A DNA stretch of 64,000 nucleotides from Solimicrobium silvestre (GCF_002976435.1 NZ_PUGF01000008.1:1-64000); one strand, 5' to 3'; shown: positions 53,824 to 64,000, numbered from the stretch's first letter. Notes: generated from the sequence alone by a model not told the origin. Numbers and translations are program-made.

Positions 53824-56055
53824 ATGTCCATCAAAAAAACAAAACCGGCATTGCTGGTCGCACTCGCCTTACAACAATTGTCTTCCCCGGTTTTTGCGCA
53901 AACCAGCGCACCGGCTACAACTATTGCGCGCGACACCAGTAGTAATCAACTCGCCGATGGACAGCCGTTACCAGAAATTATCGTTAAAGGGCAACGCGCC
54001 AACAGCGATTACGCACCCGCCGTTACGCATGTTGGTGCCAAGACTGAACAAGCTCTGCGCGATGTTCCGCAAACCGTCAACGTGGTCAACAAAGATTTGA
54101 TGGATGCGCAAGGCGCTACCTCATTAGCCGATGCCTTGCGCAATGTGCCGGGCATTACGATTGGCGGAGCCGAAGGCGGGCAGATTGGTAACAATATCAA
54201 TTTACGCGGCTTTACCGCACGTACCGATATTTACATGGATGGTTTCCGCGATCGTGGTCAGTACTATCGCGATCTGTTCGATCTGGAACAGGTGGAAGTA
54301 TTACAAGGACCGTCGTCCATGTTGTTCGGACGCGGTTCAACCGGCGGCGTGATTAATCAAGAAACCAAGCAAGCCAAACTCGGCAACTTCGCGACGGTTT
54401 CCGGCACAGTCGGTTCCGACGGTCGCGCACGCACTACGCTCGACGACAACACCCAACTGTCAGACACTTCCGCGCTGCGCGTCAATGTATTCGCTCAAAA
54501 CTTAGAAACAACCCGCGATGTAATGTCCAACAAAGATTTTGGCGTTGCACCGACATTGCGGCTTGGTATTGGGCAGCCAACTGAAATCACCATCTCAGCA
54601 CTACTGCAACACAATAACGACATGCCCGACTACGGCGTAGAGTCACTCAACGGCCACCCAGTTACAGCGTCATCATCTACGTTTTACGGCTTGGCATCGG
54701 ACCAGACCAACCAAGACATCGCCATGCTCAATGGCGTAGTTAAACACACATTCAACGATACATTTGTTCTGCGTAACCAAACCCAATTCAATCGTTATAC
54801 GACTGATGCGCAAGAGTCAGCAGCACATGCGCTCAGCACCACCAACACGGCGGCTGGCGTCATCACGCCACCGGCTTTTGGCAATTACAATCCAGCGAAA
54901 CTTTGGGTGGAATTGCAAAGTCATGACCGCAACATCGTCGATACCAGCGTCGATAACCAAACCGATTTGATCGCTAAATTTGTTACCGGCACAATCAAGC
55001 ATGAAATGATCGTCGGTGCAGAATTTGGGCACGATACCTACAGTAATCAAACCCTGAGCCGTACTGGCGCCGGTATGCCAGCGGGCTATGTCGGCTTTGT
55101 TTCATTGATGAATCCAAGCGACGCAACGCCAGCCACGGTCACGACCACTAACGGCAATCTGGCACAGTCAACGGCCAATACGGTCGGGATTTATGTCAAC
55201 GACACCATAAGTTTGAATGAACACTGGAAAGTGGTAACAGGCGTACGCTGGGATCGTTTCGATGCGCAAATTAATAATTCGATCAGCTTGCCAGCGCATG
55301 CGACTCAAGACGCCAGCTTTACCAGCCTGCGCGAAGGTTTAATTTATCAGCCGACGGAAGAACAATCGTACTATGCCTCGTATGGCACCTCGTTTGATCC
55401 TTTGTTAGAGCAAATGACGCTCACCAACGGTCAGCAAAGCTTACCGCCAACTAACACCAGATCTTACGAACTGGGCGGCAAATGGGATCTGTTGAACGAC
55501 AAACTGATGGTATCTTTTGCTGCATTCAACGAGAAGCAAAACAATGTCTACAGCGTGTCTAACGGTGAATATCAAGCTTCCGGCAACTGGCTCATCAAAG
55601 GCGCTACGCTTGGTGCAGTCGGCCATATTACCGATCAACTGCAAATCTCCAGCGGTTACATGCATCTTGATCCAAAAGTGATCGATACTGTGGATGGCAC
55701 AGCGGGCAGTACGCCCGGCAATACGCCAAAAAATACATTCAATGTATGGACGACCTATGACATCAACAAAACCTGGCAAGTGGGTGGCGGCGTATTTTAT
55801 ATGTCGGATCGTTTTGTCGCTGATTCCGGCATCACCAGCACTCTGCCACAGGGTAATGTAGACCGCGTATCGGTTCCGTCCTATACCCGTTGGGATGCAA
55901 CGGTTGCCTACCATCAGCCAAAATATGACATTCGTTTGAATTTGCTTAACCTGACCAACAAGCAATACTATGATGCCTTGATTCAGTCTGACGGTGGACG
56001 TGCTGTGCCAGGTATTGGCCGCACCGCTTTGCTGACTGGCACTTACCATTTTTAA
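53824..56055 (+). CDS. TonB-dependent siderophore receptor (Fiu/PiuA-like)
   Basis: A 743-residue outer-membrane receptor from the ATG at 53824 (AGGAA upstream), with signal peptide ending SSPVFA. Plug domain about 60-190 (DVPQTVNVVNKDLMDAQG, LRNVPGITIGGAEGG, LQGPSSMLFGRGSTGGVINQ) and a barrel ending GTYHF. These plug motifs are typical of catecholate siderophore receptors. A Fur box lies upstream, and piuC and a PepSY gene follow, the same set as Fiu/PiuA loci, so it probably takes up catecholate siderophores or their breakdown products. Confidence 0.93.
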   Translation: MSIKKTKPALLVALALQQLSSPVFAQTSAPATTIARDTSSNQLADGQPLPEIIVKGQRANSDYAPAVTHVGAKTEQALRDVPQTVNVVNKDLMDAQGATSLADALRNVPGITIGGAEGGQIGNNINLRGFTARTDIYMDGFRDRGQYYRDLFDLEQVEVLQGPSSMLFGRGSTGGVINQETKQAKLGNFATVSGTVGSDGRARTTLDDNTQLSDTSALRVNVFAQNLETTRDVMSNKDFGVAPTLRLGIGQPTEITISALLQHNNDMPDYGVESLNGHPVTASSSTFYGLASDQTNQDIAMLNGVVKHTFNDTFVLRNQTQFNRYTTDAQESAAHALSTTNTAAGVITPPAFGNYNPAKLWVELQSHDRNIVDTSVDNQTDLIAKFVTGTIKHEMIVGAEFGHDTYSNQTLSRTGAGMPAGYVGFVSLMNPSDATPATVTTTNGNLAQSTANTVGIYVNDTISLNEHWKVVTGVRWDRFDAQINNSISLPAHATQDASFTSLREGLIYQPTEEQSYYASYGTSFDPLLEQMTLTNGQQSLPPTNTRSYELGGKWDLLNDKLMVSFAAFNEKQNNVYSVSNGEYQASGNWLIKGATLGAVGHITDQLQISSGYMHLDPKVIDTVDGTAGSTPGNTPKNTFNVWTTYDINKTWQVGGGVFYMSDRFVADSGITSTLPQGNVDRVSVPSYTRWDATVAYHQPKYDIRLNLLNLTNKQYYDALIQSDGGRAVPGIGRTALLTGTYHF

Positions 56056-56082
56056 ATTTTAAATCAAGAAAGCCATCATCCC

Positions 56083-56769
56083 ATGCTGCTAAAAATTCCT
56101 CACTTATTGAGCCCCGATCAAGTACGTTTTATCCGTGAAAAACTTGATCAGGCAGGAGAGGCATGGGTTGATGGCCGTGTCACCGCAGGCCATCAGGGCG
56201 CGCCGGTTAAACGTAATCTGCAAATTGCAGAAAACACGCCGGTGGCACGTGAACTGGGCGATCTGATTCTGGCCGCATTAGAACGCAATCCCCTGTTTAT
56301 TAGTGGCGCATTGCCGAACCAGGTTTATCCACCAATGTTCAACCGCTATGAAGGTGGTATGCAATTCGGCAGCCATGTCGATGGCGCAATTAGACTGATT
56401 CCCGGCACGGGCATTAAAATCCGCACTGATGTATCAGCCACGCTATTTCTATCCGACCCTGACGAATACGAAGGCGGCGAGTTGATGATAGAAGACACTT
56501 ACGGCGTACATAGCGCCAAATTAGCGGCAGGCGATATGCTGATTTATCCGGCAAGCAGCTTGCACCGTGTTTCGCCAGTCACCAGTGGCGCGCGCATTGC
56601 GAGTTTTTTCTGGATTCAAAGTTTAATCAAAGATGACGGTCAACGCAGCATGTTGTTTGATCTCGACACGGCAATTCAGCGACTGAATGCATCGGGCGCA
56701 GACGAAATTGCCCGTACCAATTTAACCGGCTGTTATCACAACCTGCTCCGCATGTGGGGAGCGCCATAA
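56083..56769 (+). CDS. piuC: PKHD-type hydroxylase PiuC
   Basis: An Fe(II)/2-oxoglutarate dioxygenase of 228 residues: His98 and Asp100 (GSHVDGAI), distal His161 (LHRVSPV) and Arg171 for 2-oxoglutarate. The PiuC/YbiX family is iron-regulated and lies beside catecholate receptors; its substrate is not established. It follows the receptor by 27 bp and precedes the PepSY gene by 4 bp, forming one operon. Confidence 0.93.
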   Translation: MLLKIPHLLSPDQVRFIREKLDQAGEAWVDGRVTAGHQGAPVKRNLQIAENTPVARELGDLILAALERNPLFISGALPNQVYPPMFNRYEGGMQFGSHVDGAIRLIPGTGIKIRTDVSATLFLSDPDEYEGGELMIEDTYGVHSAKLAAGDMLIYPASSLHRVSPVTSGARIASFFWIQSLIKDDGQRSMLFDLDTAIQRLNASGADEIARTNLTGCYHNLLRMWGAP

Positions 56770-56773
56770 AATC

Positions 56774-57484
56774 ATGAACAATCCTCAACTCAAGCATCTG
56801 CACAGCGTTAACCACACGAACGGCGTCATCAACAGCGTCGTCACCAACGTACTTCACGATAAACGTAGCAAACGAAGTATTTTTCTCAAATGGCTGCGTA
56901 AATTACATGGCTGGATCGGGCTGTGGGGCGCGGCACTTGGCTTGCTGTTTGGCGTCACCGGTATTCTGCAAAATCACCGCACCATCCTGAAAATTCCCGC
57001 CGCGCAAGCACAGGAAACCATGCTGCAGCTCCCGTTACCAATGCCAGCACCTGCCGATGCGCAAGCACTGGCCAACTGGCTGCAACATGAATTAGCGTTT
57101 GACCGGGTTGCTACAAAAGTACGCAGCGAACCGCAAAAAACCGTGGCATGGGGCGACAAAAGCATGAAACAGCCAGCGCACTGGTCAGCCGTTTTTAGCT
57201 CACCCAGCGTCAATTTTCAGGCTGAGTATTGGTTAGGTAATAATTTTGTCAGTGTTAAACGTAGCGACAACAATATTTTTGCCAGCCTGAACAGTCTGCA
57301 TAAAGGCAACGGCGTTGGTATAGGTTGGATACTGCTCGCCGATACAGTGGCAGGCAGTATTATTTTTCTGTCGCTGACCGGCGTTTTATTGTGGAGCCTG
57401 CTTAACCGCCGCCGCATGATCGGCGCAGGTATCGGCCTGACGTCACTGGCCATCGGCATTGCGCTGGCATGGCAAGCAATGTAA
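56774..57484 (+). CDS. PepSY-associated TM protein
   Basis: A 236-residue membrane protein: a conserved start WLRKLHGWIGLWGAALGLLFGVTGILQNHR (TM about 44-66), periplasmic PepSY-like domain (about 80-180), and two TM helices at the end (about 183-205 and 212-232). PepSY TM proteins in iron operons are proposed reductases for ferric siderophores at the inner membrane (inference). It is the last gene of the Fur-controlled unit. Confidence 0.85.
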   Translation: MNNPQLKHLHSVNHTNGVINSVVTNVLHDKRSKRSIFLKWLRKLHGWIGLWGAALGLLFGVTGILQNHRTILKIPAAQAQETMLQLPLPMPAPADAQALANWLQHELAFDRVATKVRSEPQKTVAWGDKSMKQPAHWSAVFSSPSVNFQAEYWLGNNFVSVKRSDNNIFASLNSLHKGNGVGIGWILLADTVAGSIIFLSLTGVLLWSLLNRRRMIGAGIGLTSLAIGIALAWQAM

Positions 57485-57493
57485 TAGATTAAA

Positions 57494-57901
57494 TTACGCG
57501 TTTTCTGGCAAGGTGTAGTCAAACTGGTAGCGGTGTTGCGATTCAACAATAATAATCACCAGACGACCAACCAAGCCCGCCAGATCTTCTGTTCCAGAGT
57601 CAGGCACAACTGTAATGGATTGCTCGGAAACGCCACGTGTCATGGTGGAACTGTGTTGCAGTACAAAGCTGCCGCTCCGTCCATGCAACGTGCCACTGAC
57701 CGTTTCCATCGCCACATAGCCTGCCGAACTTGGTACGCTACTACGGAAAGCCAGCATCTCGCCCTGACTACTCGCTTCCAAGTCCCCTTGAAATTTTTTG
57801 TCCAGCAACATGCGACCAAGACCGGTCTTTTCAGCTATGCCGCTGAGTGATTCGGGCATGAGTTTGACTTCAAATGTACCGGTGGCTTGCATGCTCATCA
57901 T
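57494..57901 (-). CDS. DUF3224 domain-containing protein
   Basis: A 135-residue protein matching DUF3224: MQATGTFEVKL, RMLLDKKFQGDLEASSQGEMLAF, SAGYVAMETVSGTLHGRSGSFVLQHSS and the end YQFDYTLPE. Its function is unknown; the fold is allene-oxide-cyclase-like. I start at the ATG at 57901 (GGAAAG upstream), though ATGs at 57898 or 57892 are also possible. It is convergent with the PepSY gene. Confidence 0.87.
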   Translation of the reverse strand: MMSMQATGTFEVKLMPESLSGIAEKTGLGRMLLDKKFQGDLEASSQGEMLAFRSSVPSSAGYVAMETVSGTLHGRSGSFVLQHSSTMTRGVSEQSITVVPDSGTEDLAGLVGRLVIIIVESQHRYQFDYTLPENA

Positions 57902-58019
57902 AAGACATCTTTCCGATTTTAAAAAATACCATCTTAGCAATACAGCTTATAAAAATAAAGATATTCTGCGTTTTTAACCTGCGTAAAATAGCTGTTTTGA
58001 ATCTAAGTAAGAATACACA

Positions 58020-58286
58020 ATGAAAAAGACCGGAATGGCAAAAAGCAGTGCCAAAAAATTGATGGGGAAAATGGTTGCACCAGGAGCATCTGAATTTGGC
58101 AAAGGGGATGTCGCGGTAATTGATCGCCGTGAGCAGCGCAAGCTTGATCAGGCGCTAGGTCTGGTTCCGTTTGCAGTCAAACTTAATTCAACACTGGTAC
58201 AGCAGCTAGAAGTGCAAGCTAAAGAACGCGGGATTGAACTCAATGCCTTTGTTGCAGAAGTGTTAGCTAAAGGACTTGCCGCGTAG
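58020..58286 (+). CDS. Small basic protein with RHH-like C-terminus
   Basis: An 88-residue protein. The Lys-rich N-terminus is followed by GKGDVAVIDRREQRKLDQALGLVPFAVKLNSTLVQQLEVQAKERGIELNAFVAEVLAKGL (given in parts: strand FAVKLNSTLVQQL, then two helices). That resembles a ribbon-helix-helix DNA-binding domain, as in Arc/ParD-type proteins. No toxin is adjacent, so it is probably not an antitoxin. It is co-directional with the following SpecificRecomb gene but separated by 154 bp. Confidence 0.6.
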   Translation: MKKTGMAKSSAKKLMGKMVAPGASEFGKGDVAVIDRREQRKLDQALGLVPFAVKLNSTLVQQLEVQAKERGIELNAFVAEVLAKGLAA

Positions 58287-58440
58287 CAATTCGCATTACG
58301 ATTCGCATTGCAATTTTAAGGCACAATTTATTGGCGCAAGTGTCCCGAGGTGCTCGTATAGCCATCGTCTTCATTTGTGCCATACTTCTGACTCTTTTAA
58401 ACTGCTCATCTTTGGCAGTCACCATTTCCTAGGAGCACCT

Positions 58441-60450
58441 TTGTCGATTGATTTTATACTCGAACAAATTGCCAACACGCCGACTTCATCCGACACAGAA
58501 TTAATACGCGATTTAGTGGCGGCGATACGCCCCAAGCATGCTGATAATATTGAGCTGGCAACCGACCGTCTGCACGCGCTCAGCTTCAAACTGACTGCGC
58601 AACCGAAGTATGCTGTCGCTTTACGCAACTACTTATTTGAATTGGTATCTAGCCGCAAAATAACGCACCTGTGCACCGACACAGGCATTACGCTCTCCGA
58701 AGGTTTTTGGAGCGCAGCTTGGCAGCGCTTGCTGTATAAATTTTTACCGCCGCTAGTCAACAACGATTATTTGCGCGATGTGATCGGCACTATTTTTCAT
58801 CAGGTCGATGATCACGTCTGGATTAATGGCGTTGATGAGCAAGTCTGGCTAGATCTAATCGACGCAATCGGCTTCCGTATTCGTGGTGCGCACGTCAAAC
58901 AAAAGAGCAACTTGAACGAACTGATGTCCGCCATGCAGGTGCTTTCTTACCGCATTAGTGCGATTGGGTTGGAATCGGAATTGGTGCGCAATTACCCTAG
59001 CATTGAACGTTATGAATCACCCTTCTTGCGCCAAAACGATGAGATCAATGACTATATAAAAGAATACCGCAATTGGGTTGTTGACCATTCTGCCGTCCAT
59101 CGCGATAGCCAGCAAATTGAAGTGCTATTAGCGCAATGTGAAGAAATTGTTATAAAAATTCGACGTACCGCAGCACAGCAAGGTGTGTCAGTCAGCTTGA
59201 CCCGTTTATTATTGCGCGTCACCGAGAGTATTGCGCGCTTGCGCATCATGTTGGCGCTCATTGAAGCACCTAACAAAAAGCAGACACTGCACATCGGCTT
59301 CCGCCTATTTAAAGAATTGGTCTACTTTGACAATCGTAAATACAGCATCCGTGAATTAATTGGCACCAACACGCAATTACTCACCATGCAAGTCACCGAA
59401 CATGCTGGGCGCAGCGGCGAACATTATGTCGCCAGCAACCGCCGTGAATGGGTTGAAATGTTGCGCTCAGCTTCCGGCGCAGGCTTTATTGTCGGCTTCA
59501 TGGCGACCATGAAAATCCTGATGAGCAAGCTATTACTGGCACCTTTCGGTTATGCGTTTTTATTCAGCTTGAATTACTCGCTGGGCTTCATGCTGGTGCA
59601 CATTATGCACTTCACGATTGCCACCAAACAACCGGCGATGACCGCCGCGTTAATCGCCAAATCGCTAGATCAAAGCAAACACAAACTGGATGATTTATGC
59701 GAATTGGTAGTGCAAGTTATCCGCACCCAATTCATCGCCATTTTAGGTAACGTCGCCATTGCGATTCCTACCGCGTATGCAATTGCCTGGGCATGGTACA
59801 GCAGCACCGGACACCACTTGGTTGACCCAGACAAAGCCCGTCATTTGCTGGACGATATCAACCCATTTGCCAGTTTGTCCTTATTCCATGCAGCGATTGC
59901 CGGCGTGTGTTTATTTTTGTCCGGCTTAATTTCCGGCTACTACGACAACAAAGCCAGCTACAGCCACATACCGGAACGGTTGCTACAACTTTCCAGCATG
60001 CAGTGGCTGTTTGGCATGGCCCGCTGGAAACGCATGACCGATTATATCGGCAACAATTTGGGCGCATTAGCCGGTAATTTTTTCTTTGGAATTATGCTCG
60101 GCAGCATAGGCCAGATCGGGGTCTTTTTAGGCTTGCCGATTGATATCCGTCACATCACTTTTTCCAGCGCCAATTTTGCCTTTGCCTTAGTCGGCTTAGA
60201 GCATCAGCTAACGTGGCAAGTGTGGGTTATTTCCCTGGTTGGCATCGTCTTAATTGGCATTGTCAATTTAGCGGTAAGTTTTTCATTAGCGTTATTTGTC
60301 GCCATGCGTTCACGTGGCGTCAGCTTTGAACAAACGGGTGAGTTGATTGCTTTATTGTGGAAGCGCTTTATCAAGCATGGCCGTGATTTCTTTTTCCCAC
60401 CCAAAGAAATGGATTTGCCTGAATCAGGTTCGGAGCATGGTAAAGAATAA
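58441..60450 (+). CDS. SpecificRecomb-family membrane protein (annotated 'site-specific recombinase')
   Basis: A 669-residue protein of the family named after a gonococcal recombinase, though no recombinase catalytic motif is seen. It has a long N-terminal helical region (about 1-365) and about six TM helices in the second half (about 380-640; GAGFIVGFMATMKILMSK, GNFFFGIMLGSIGQIG). The start is the TTG at 58441, because AGGAG sits 5 bp upstream, and the 55-codon extension to 58276 has no sequence support. Role unknown. Confidence 0.8.
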   Translation: MSIDFILEQIANTPTSSDTELIRDLVAAIRPKHADNIELATDRLHALSFKLTAQPKYAVALRNYLFELVSSRKITHLCTDTGITLSEGFWSAAWQRLLYKFLPPLVNNDYLRDVIGTIFHQVDDHVWINGVDEQVWLDLIDAIGFRIRGAHVKQKSNLNELMSAMQVLSYRISAIGLESELVRNYPSIERYESPFLRQNDEINDYIKEYRNWVVDHSAVHRDSQQIEVLLAQCEEIVIKIRRTAAQQGVSVSLTRLLLRVTESIARLRIMLALIEAPNKKQTLHIGFRLFKELVYFDNRKYSIRELIGTNTQLLTMQVTEHAGRSGEHYVASNRREWVEMLRSASGAGFIVGFMATMKILMSKLLLAPFGYAFLFSLNYSLGFMLVHIMHFTIATKQPAMTAALIAKSLDQSKHKLDDLCELVVQVIRTQFIAILGNVAIAIPTAYAIAWAWYSSTGHHLVDPDKARHLLDDINPFASLSLFHAAIAGVCLFLSGLISGYYDNKASYSHIPERLLQLSSMQWLFGMARWKRMTDYIGNNLGALAGNFFFGIMLGSIGQIGVFLGLPIDIRHITFSSANFAFALVGLEHQLTWQVWVISLVGIVLIGIVNLAVSFSLALFVAMRSRGVSFEQTGELIALLWKRFIKHGRDFFFPPKEMDLPESGSEHGKE

Positions 60451-60472
60451 TATCTTCACCCTACTACGCATA

Positions 60473-60512
60473 AAAAATGCCGCCCTCAATTCAAATTGAG
60501 GGCGGCATTTTT
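60473..60512. terminator. Bidirectional terminator between convergent genes
   Basis: A strong stem AAAAATGCCGCCCTCAATT / AATTGAGGGCGGCATTTTT with T-runs in both directions, placed between the SpecificRecomb gene and dolP. Confidence 0.93.
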
Positions 60513-60530
60513 ATAACATTAACGACTGTA

Positions 60531-61830
<1,300 letters not shown>

Positions 61831-61912
61831 CTAAAAAGAAATAATCTATTCAAGAATGGATAGATTATAGACTAATGCACTCGTTTCCTTGTGTTTCATT
61901 AAGTTTCTGATG

Positions 61913-62278
61913 TTAACCATCCATCACGTTTTTAAGCCACTCCACCACACCCGCATCGATCGCAATCACGTCAAACCGGCATGGCGGTGGTTGCGGGTAA
62001 CGCTGCAAGTAGGCTTGTGCGGCCAACACTAAGCGCCGTTGCTTGGCACGCGTAACGGAAGCCGCTGCGCCGCCAAACTGGCTTTGCGCCCGGCTTCGCA
62101 CTTCCACAAAAACCAACGTGGAATGGTCTTGCATAATTAAATCTATCTCGCCAAAAGGGCGGCGAAAATTACTTTCAATATGTACCAAACCTTGTTCGTG
62201 CAAATAACGCAGCGCCTGCTTTTCTCCTTCTTGCCCTAGCAATTGGCGATTTTTTGTTAATTTAGTCAACCATTGCAT
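61913..62278 (-). CDS. yraN: UPF0102/YraN family protein
   Basis: A 121-residue protein of the YraN family, a restriction-endonuclease-like fold: GQEGEKQALRYLHEQGL, NFRRPFGEIDLIMQD (the Glu/Asp catalytic-type pair), LVFVEVRSRAQ and a C-terminal RFDVIAI. Biochemical role unknown; commonly upstream of diaA. SD AAGGAAC precedes the ATG. Confidence 0.92.
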   Translation of the reverse strand: MQWLTKLTKNRQLLGQEGEKQALRYLHEQGLVHIESNFRRPFGEIDLIMQDHSTLVFVEVRSRAQSQFGGAAASVTRAKQRRLVLAAQAYLQRYPQPPPCRFDVIAIDAGVVEWLKNVMDG

Positions 62279-62353
62279 TAGCCAGTTCCTTAGTAGAACA
62301 GAATCGAGTGGACGTTAAAGTATGCATTAATTTCAATGCAAGTTTGCATAAAT

Positions 62354-63139
62354 TTAAGATTGAACTTGCAATGTTTTAACCGTGCTACTTTCGCCTTTTT
62401 CACCAAAAGCCGACTGGCTGGTTTTATTTTCTTTGCGGGTCACAATTAAGCGATCTCCCACCATGGCATATACTTCGCTTTCTTCATTGCTGCTTTCAAA
62501 GCTAATCACAATCATTGCGCTACCAGAAACAGTCATCAGCTTACGGCTAGCTAGCGGTGTTCCATCCTGAGCAATCCAAATATCAACCGTACCGTTAAAT
62601 TTCTTCACGTATTTACGGTCTTTCTCGCTCATCTTGTCTTGACTGTATTCAAAGCTAAGCAATCGGGCCGGTTTGCCATTCCAGCTTTCAGCGCGCTCAC
62701 TTTTAAAAACGGCTTTTTCAAGAGAACGTGAAATGGACGATGCCGCATACAGCATGTGCTGCGCTTCCGTCGAGCTCAATTCTTTCGCCGCCGTCACGGT
62801 CGGTGTTTTTGCCTTTGAATCATGTTCCTGGGTGCGTTGTTCCAGATCTAGTTTAGACATCAATTCACGGCCAAATTGAAGTTGCAAACCATGCGCATTA
62901 TCTTCAACCATCACATTCGCTAATCCGTTGGTTTCTTCCAACTCTTTACCCTCTCCCTCACGATTCTTGATCTTCACATCAAAAATTGCTTTCACCGGCG
63001 TCTGGCCCTGTCCACGGGTTAATGCGCTTTTCATGTCTGCCAAGCCATCGGCATAAGATAATTGAGGAGCAAATGAAATGAGTGCTGCACATGCGGTCAA
63101 CAGATAAAAATAATGACTGGTTTTAATGTGTAAATTCAT
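62354..63139 (-). CDS. Periplasmic hypothetical protein
   Basis: A 261-residue protein with a signal peptide ending QLSYA (about 30) and a charged mature part: FDVKIKNREGEGKELEETNGLANVMVED, VFKSERAESWNGKPARLLSFEYS, VDIWIAQDGTPLASRKLMTVSGS. The pattern of two opposing beta sheets suggests a lipoprotein-localisation-like or LolA-type fold but I cannot assign a family. SD AGGAAA is present. It is leftward, upstream of yraN by 75 bp. Confidence 0.72.
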   Translation of the reverse strand: MNLHIKTSHYFYLLTACAALISFAPQLSYADGLADMKSALTRGQGQTPVKAIFDVKIKNREGEGKELEETNGLANVMVEDNAHGLQLQFGRELMSKLDLEQRTQEHDSKAKTPTVTAAKELSSTEAQHMLYAASSISRSLEKAVFKSERAESWNGKPARLLSFEYSQDKMSEKDRKYVKKFNGTVDIWIAQDGTPLASRKLMTVSGSAMIVISFESSNEESEVYAMVGDRLIVTRKENKTSQSAFGEKGESSTVKTLQVQS

Positions 63140-63193
63140 CTTATTTCCTATTCGTTTTCATGTAAGTAAGTTCAACTTTTCGCCAAAACACGA

Positions 63194-63256
63194 CTGCGGG
63201 CAAGGGCGTGCAACCTTCATTTTGGGAAATGAAGGTCAACACGTCCTAACCCGCAG
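63194..63256. other. Long structured intergenic hairpin
   Basis: Nested complementary arms: CTGCGGG (63194-63200) with CCCGCAG (63250-63256), GGGCGTG with CACGTCC, and a 9-bp upper stem ACCTTCATT / AATGAAGGT around TGGG. It lies between the M1-peptidase gene stop and the next gene start, both leftward. It lacks a good T-tail, so a structured untranslated region or repeat is as likely as a terminator. Confidence 0.6.
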
Positions 63257-63278
63257 AAAACTAAAAACACTGACTATA

Positions 63279-64000
63279 CTACTGCAACTTCACTCCATCT
63301 TCATTCAAACTAACTTCTTTACGATTATCGCCAGGAACCCGATCAATTAATTTGTTATAGGGATCAACCCCCACTTCAAACGGCTGTTCTTTCACTGTCA
63401 CGGTCACCACCGGATCGGAACCTTGCAGCACCCGCTTGGCAATATAAAGTACTTTTTCATCTTTTTCATCAGCACCCTTCGCTCTGGAAAACACCGCAAT
63501 TTCGGCTGGCTCGTCATAGATGCGCGGCGTTTCTTTACCTTTGCCATCGACTTCCATTTTGGCCAGATGCAGTTTCATCGTTACATCCCATTGCCCGTCT
63601 GGGCGGTGCACCGTAGTGGCTTCGGTTACGCGGTTGTCGTAGATGACAATTTTTTCAAACAGATCCGTAATCAAAGCCTGTTTTTCAGGCGGTGTTTCGG
63701 CGCGTATGTAATCCAGCAGTTCCAACGACGTTGTGTACGGCGCTTGCTGGAATGCTTTATCTTGCAGGTAGCGCTTTAATGCACGATTTAATGGTTCTTC
63801 GCCGATTTCATCACGTAAGCGATAAAAGATTAGTGCCCCTTTACGGTAATGAATATACGGCTGGTTTTCAACCCGATTCAACGGCAATTCTTCAATTTTT
63901 TCACCTCCCCGTCCTTGCAGGTAAGTATCAAGTTCCTGACGCAAGAAACGGCGCATTTTTTCGCGGCCATATTCTTTTTCCATGACCATTAATGCCGAAT
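63279..64000 (-). CDS. M1-family aminopeptidase, C-terminal part (gene continues beyond the window)
   Basis: The open frame reaches the window edge: in-frame codons SALMVMEKEYG precede the first Met, so the gene starts outside. The visible ~239 residues fit the region after the zinc-binding HExxH of an M1 metallopeptidase: YIHYRKGALIFYRLRDEIGEE, LNRALKRYLQDKAFQQAPYTTS, and a C-terminal beta domain ending in VSLNEDGVKLQ. Comparable sequence occurs at the end of large ABC-permease/M1-peptidase fusion proteins in this group, but the N-terminal half cannot be checked here. Confidence 0.83.
   Translation of the reverse strand, partial: SALMVMEKEYGREKMRRFLRQELDTYLQGRGGEKIEELPLNRVENQPYIHYRKGALIFYRLRDEIGEEPLNRALKRYLQDKAFQQAPYTTSLELLDYIRAETPPEKQALITDLFEKIVIYDNRVTEATTVHRPDGQWDVTMKLHLAKMEVDGKGKETPRIYDEPAEIAVFSRAKGADEKDEKVLYIAKRVLQGSDPVVTVTVKEQPFEVGVDPYNKLIDRVPGDNRKEVSLNEDGVKLQ

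Noticed and set aside
55441-56049. 202-codon frame opposite the siderophore receptor
   Set aside because: Long antisense frame inside a clear receptor gene; no independent signals.
58276-58440. 55-codon N-terminal extension of the SpecificRecomb protein
   Set aside because: The extension is unlike the family and the AGGAG-TTG at 58431-58443 gives a better start.

Overview
The window looks like chromosomal DNA from a betaproteobacterium of the order Burkholderiales, most likely an Oxalobacteraceae-type aerobic heterotroph (Undibacterium-like is my guess). The clues are the lipB-lipA pair, a yraN-diaA-dolP block, a betaproteobacterial 'SpecificRecomb' membrane protein, a PEP-CTERM secreted protein, several large TonB receptors and moderate GC with AT-rich intergenic stretches. 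No rRNA, tRNA, CRISPR array, prophage or insertion sequence with a transposase was seen.

Layout. 1-8.8 kb: a large TonB receptor, an unrecognised secreted protein, the helicase DbpA and a hemolysin III-family membrane protein, all leftward. 9-14 kb: a DUF4382 lipoprotein and a TlpA-like lipoprotein (leftward), then a rightward two-gene redox unit made of a Cyc2-like porin-cytochrome and a diheme c4-type lipoprotein. 14-17 kb: an Lrp regulator divergent from lysA, and a PhyH-family dioxygenase. 17-21.6 kb: an EgtB homologue that has lost all three predicted iron-binding histidines, then iclR-hutG-hutF. 22-25.5 kb: a 37-residue lysine-rich peptide, a beta-propeller lipoprotein, a PEP-CTERM protein and a DsbA with a CPAC active site. 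25.7-34.3 kb: a co-directional set of TonB receptor, gabT, gabD, puuA-like and spuC-like genes, which reads as putrescine to glutamate/succinate catabolism. 35-38 kb: lipB-lipA, then a DUF3592 gene bracketed by a direct repeat of the lipA 3' end and by several copies of a 20-bp motif, then a VOC protein.

38-45 kb: an alpha/beta hydrolase divergent from a MarR regulator with two perfect palindromes between them; an outer-membrane-barrel plus YncE-propeller pair divergent from a two-component system; and a cysteine-containing permease. 45-50 kb: LemA/DUF3137, a secreted hypothetical protein, GNAT-rhodanese divergent from an FtrA-like regulator, and a RelE/ParE-type toxin with an unusually long antitoxin. 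50-53.5 kb: metE and a divergent metR. 53.7-57.5 kb: an iron-regulated unit of siderophore receptor, piuC and PepSY protein behind a good Fur box. 57.5-64 kb: DUF3224, a small RHH-like protein, the SpecificRecomb protein, dolP-diaA-yraN, a periplasmic hypothetical protein and the 3' part of an M1-peptidase gene that runs off the window.

The observations most worth a second look are the EgtB-like protein without its metal ligands, the Cyc2-like/c4 pair, the direct-repeat-bracketed DUF3592 segment, the inverted-repeat elements inside the polyamine cluster, and the TonB receptor attached to that cluster. All functional calls are from reading the translated sequence; no database search was run.
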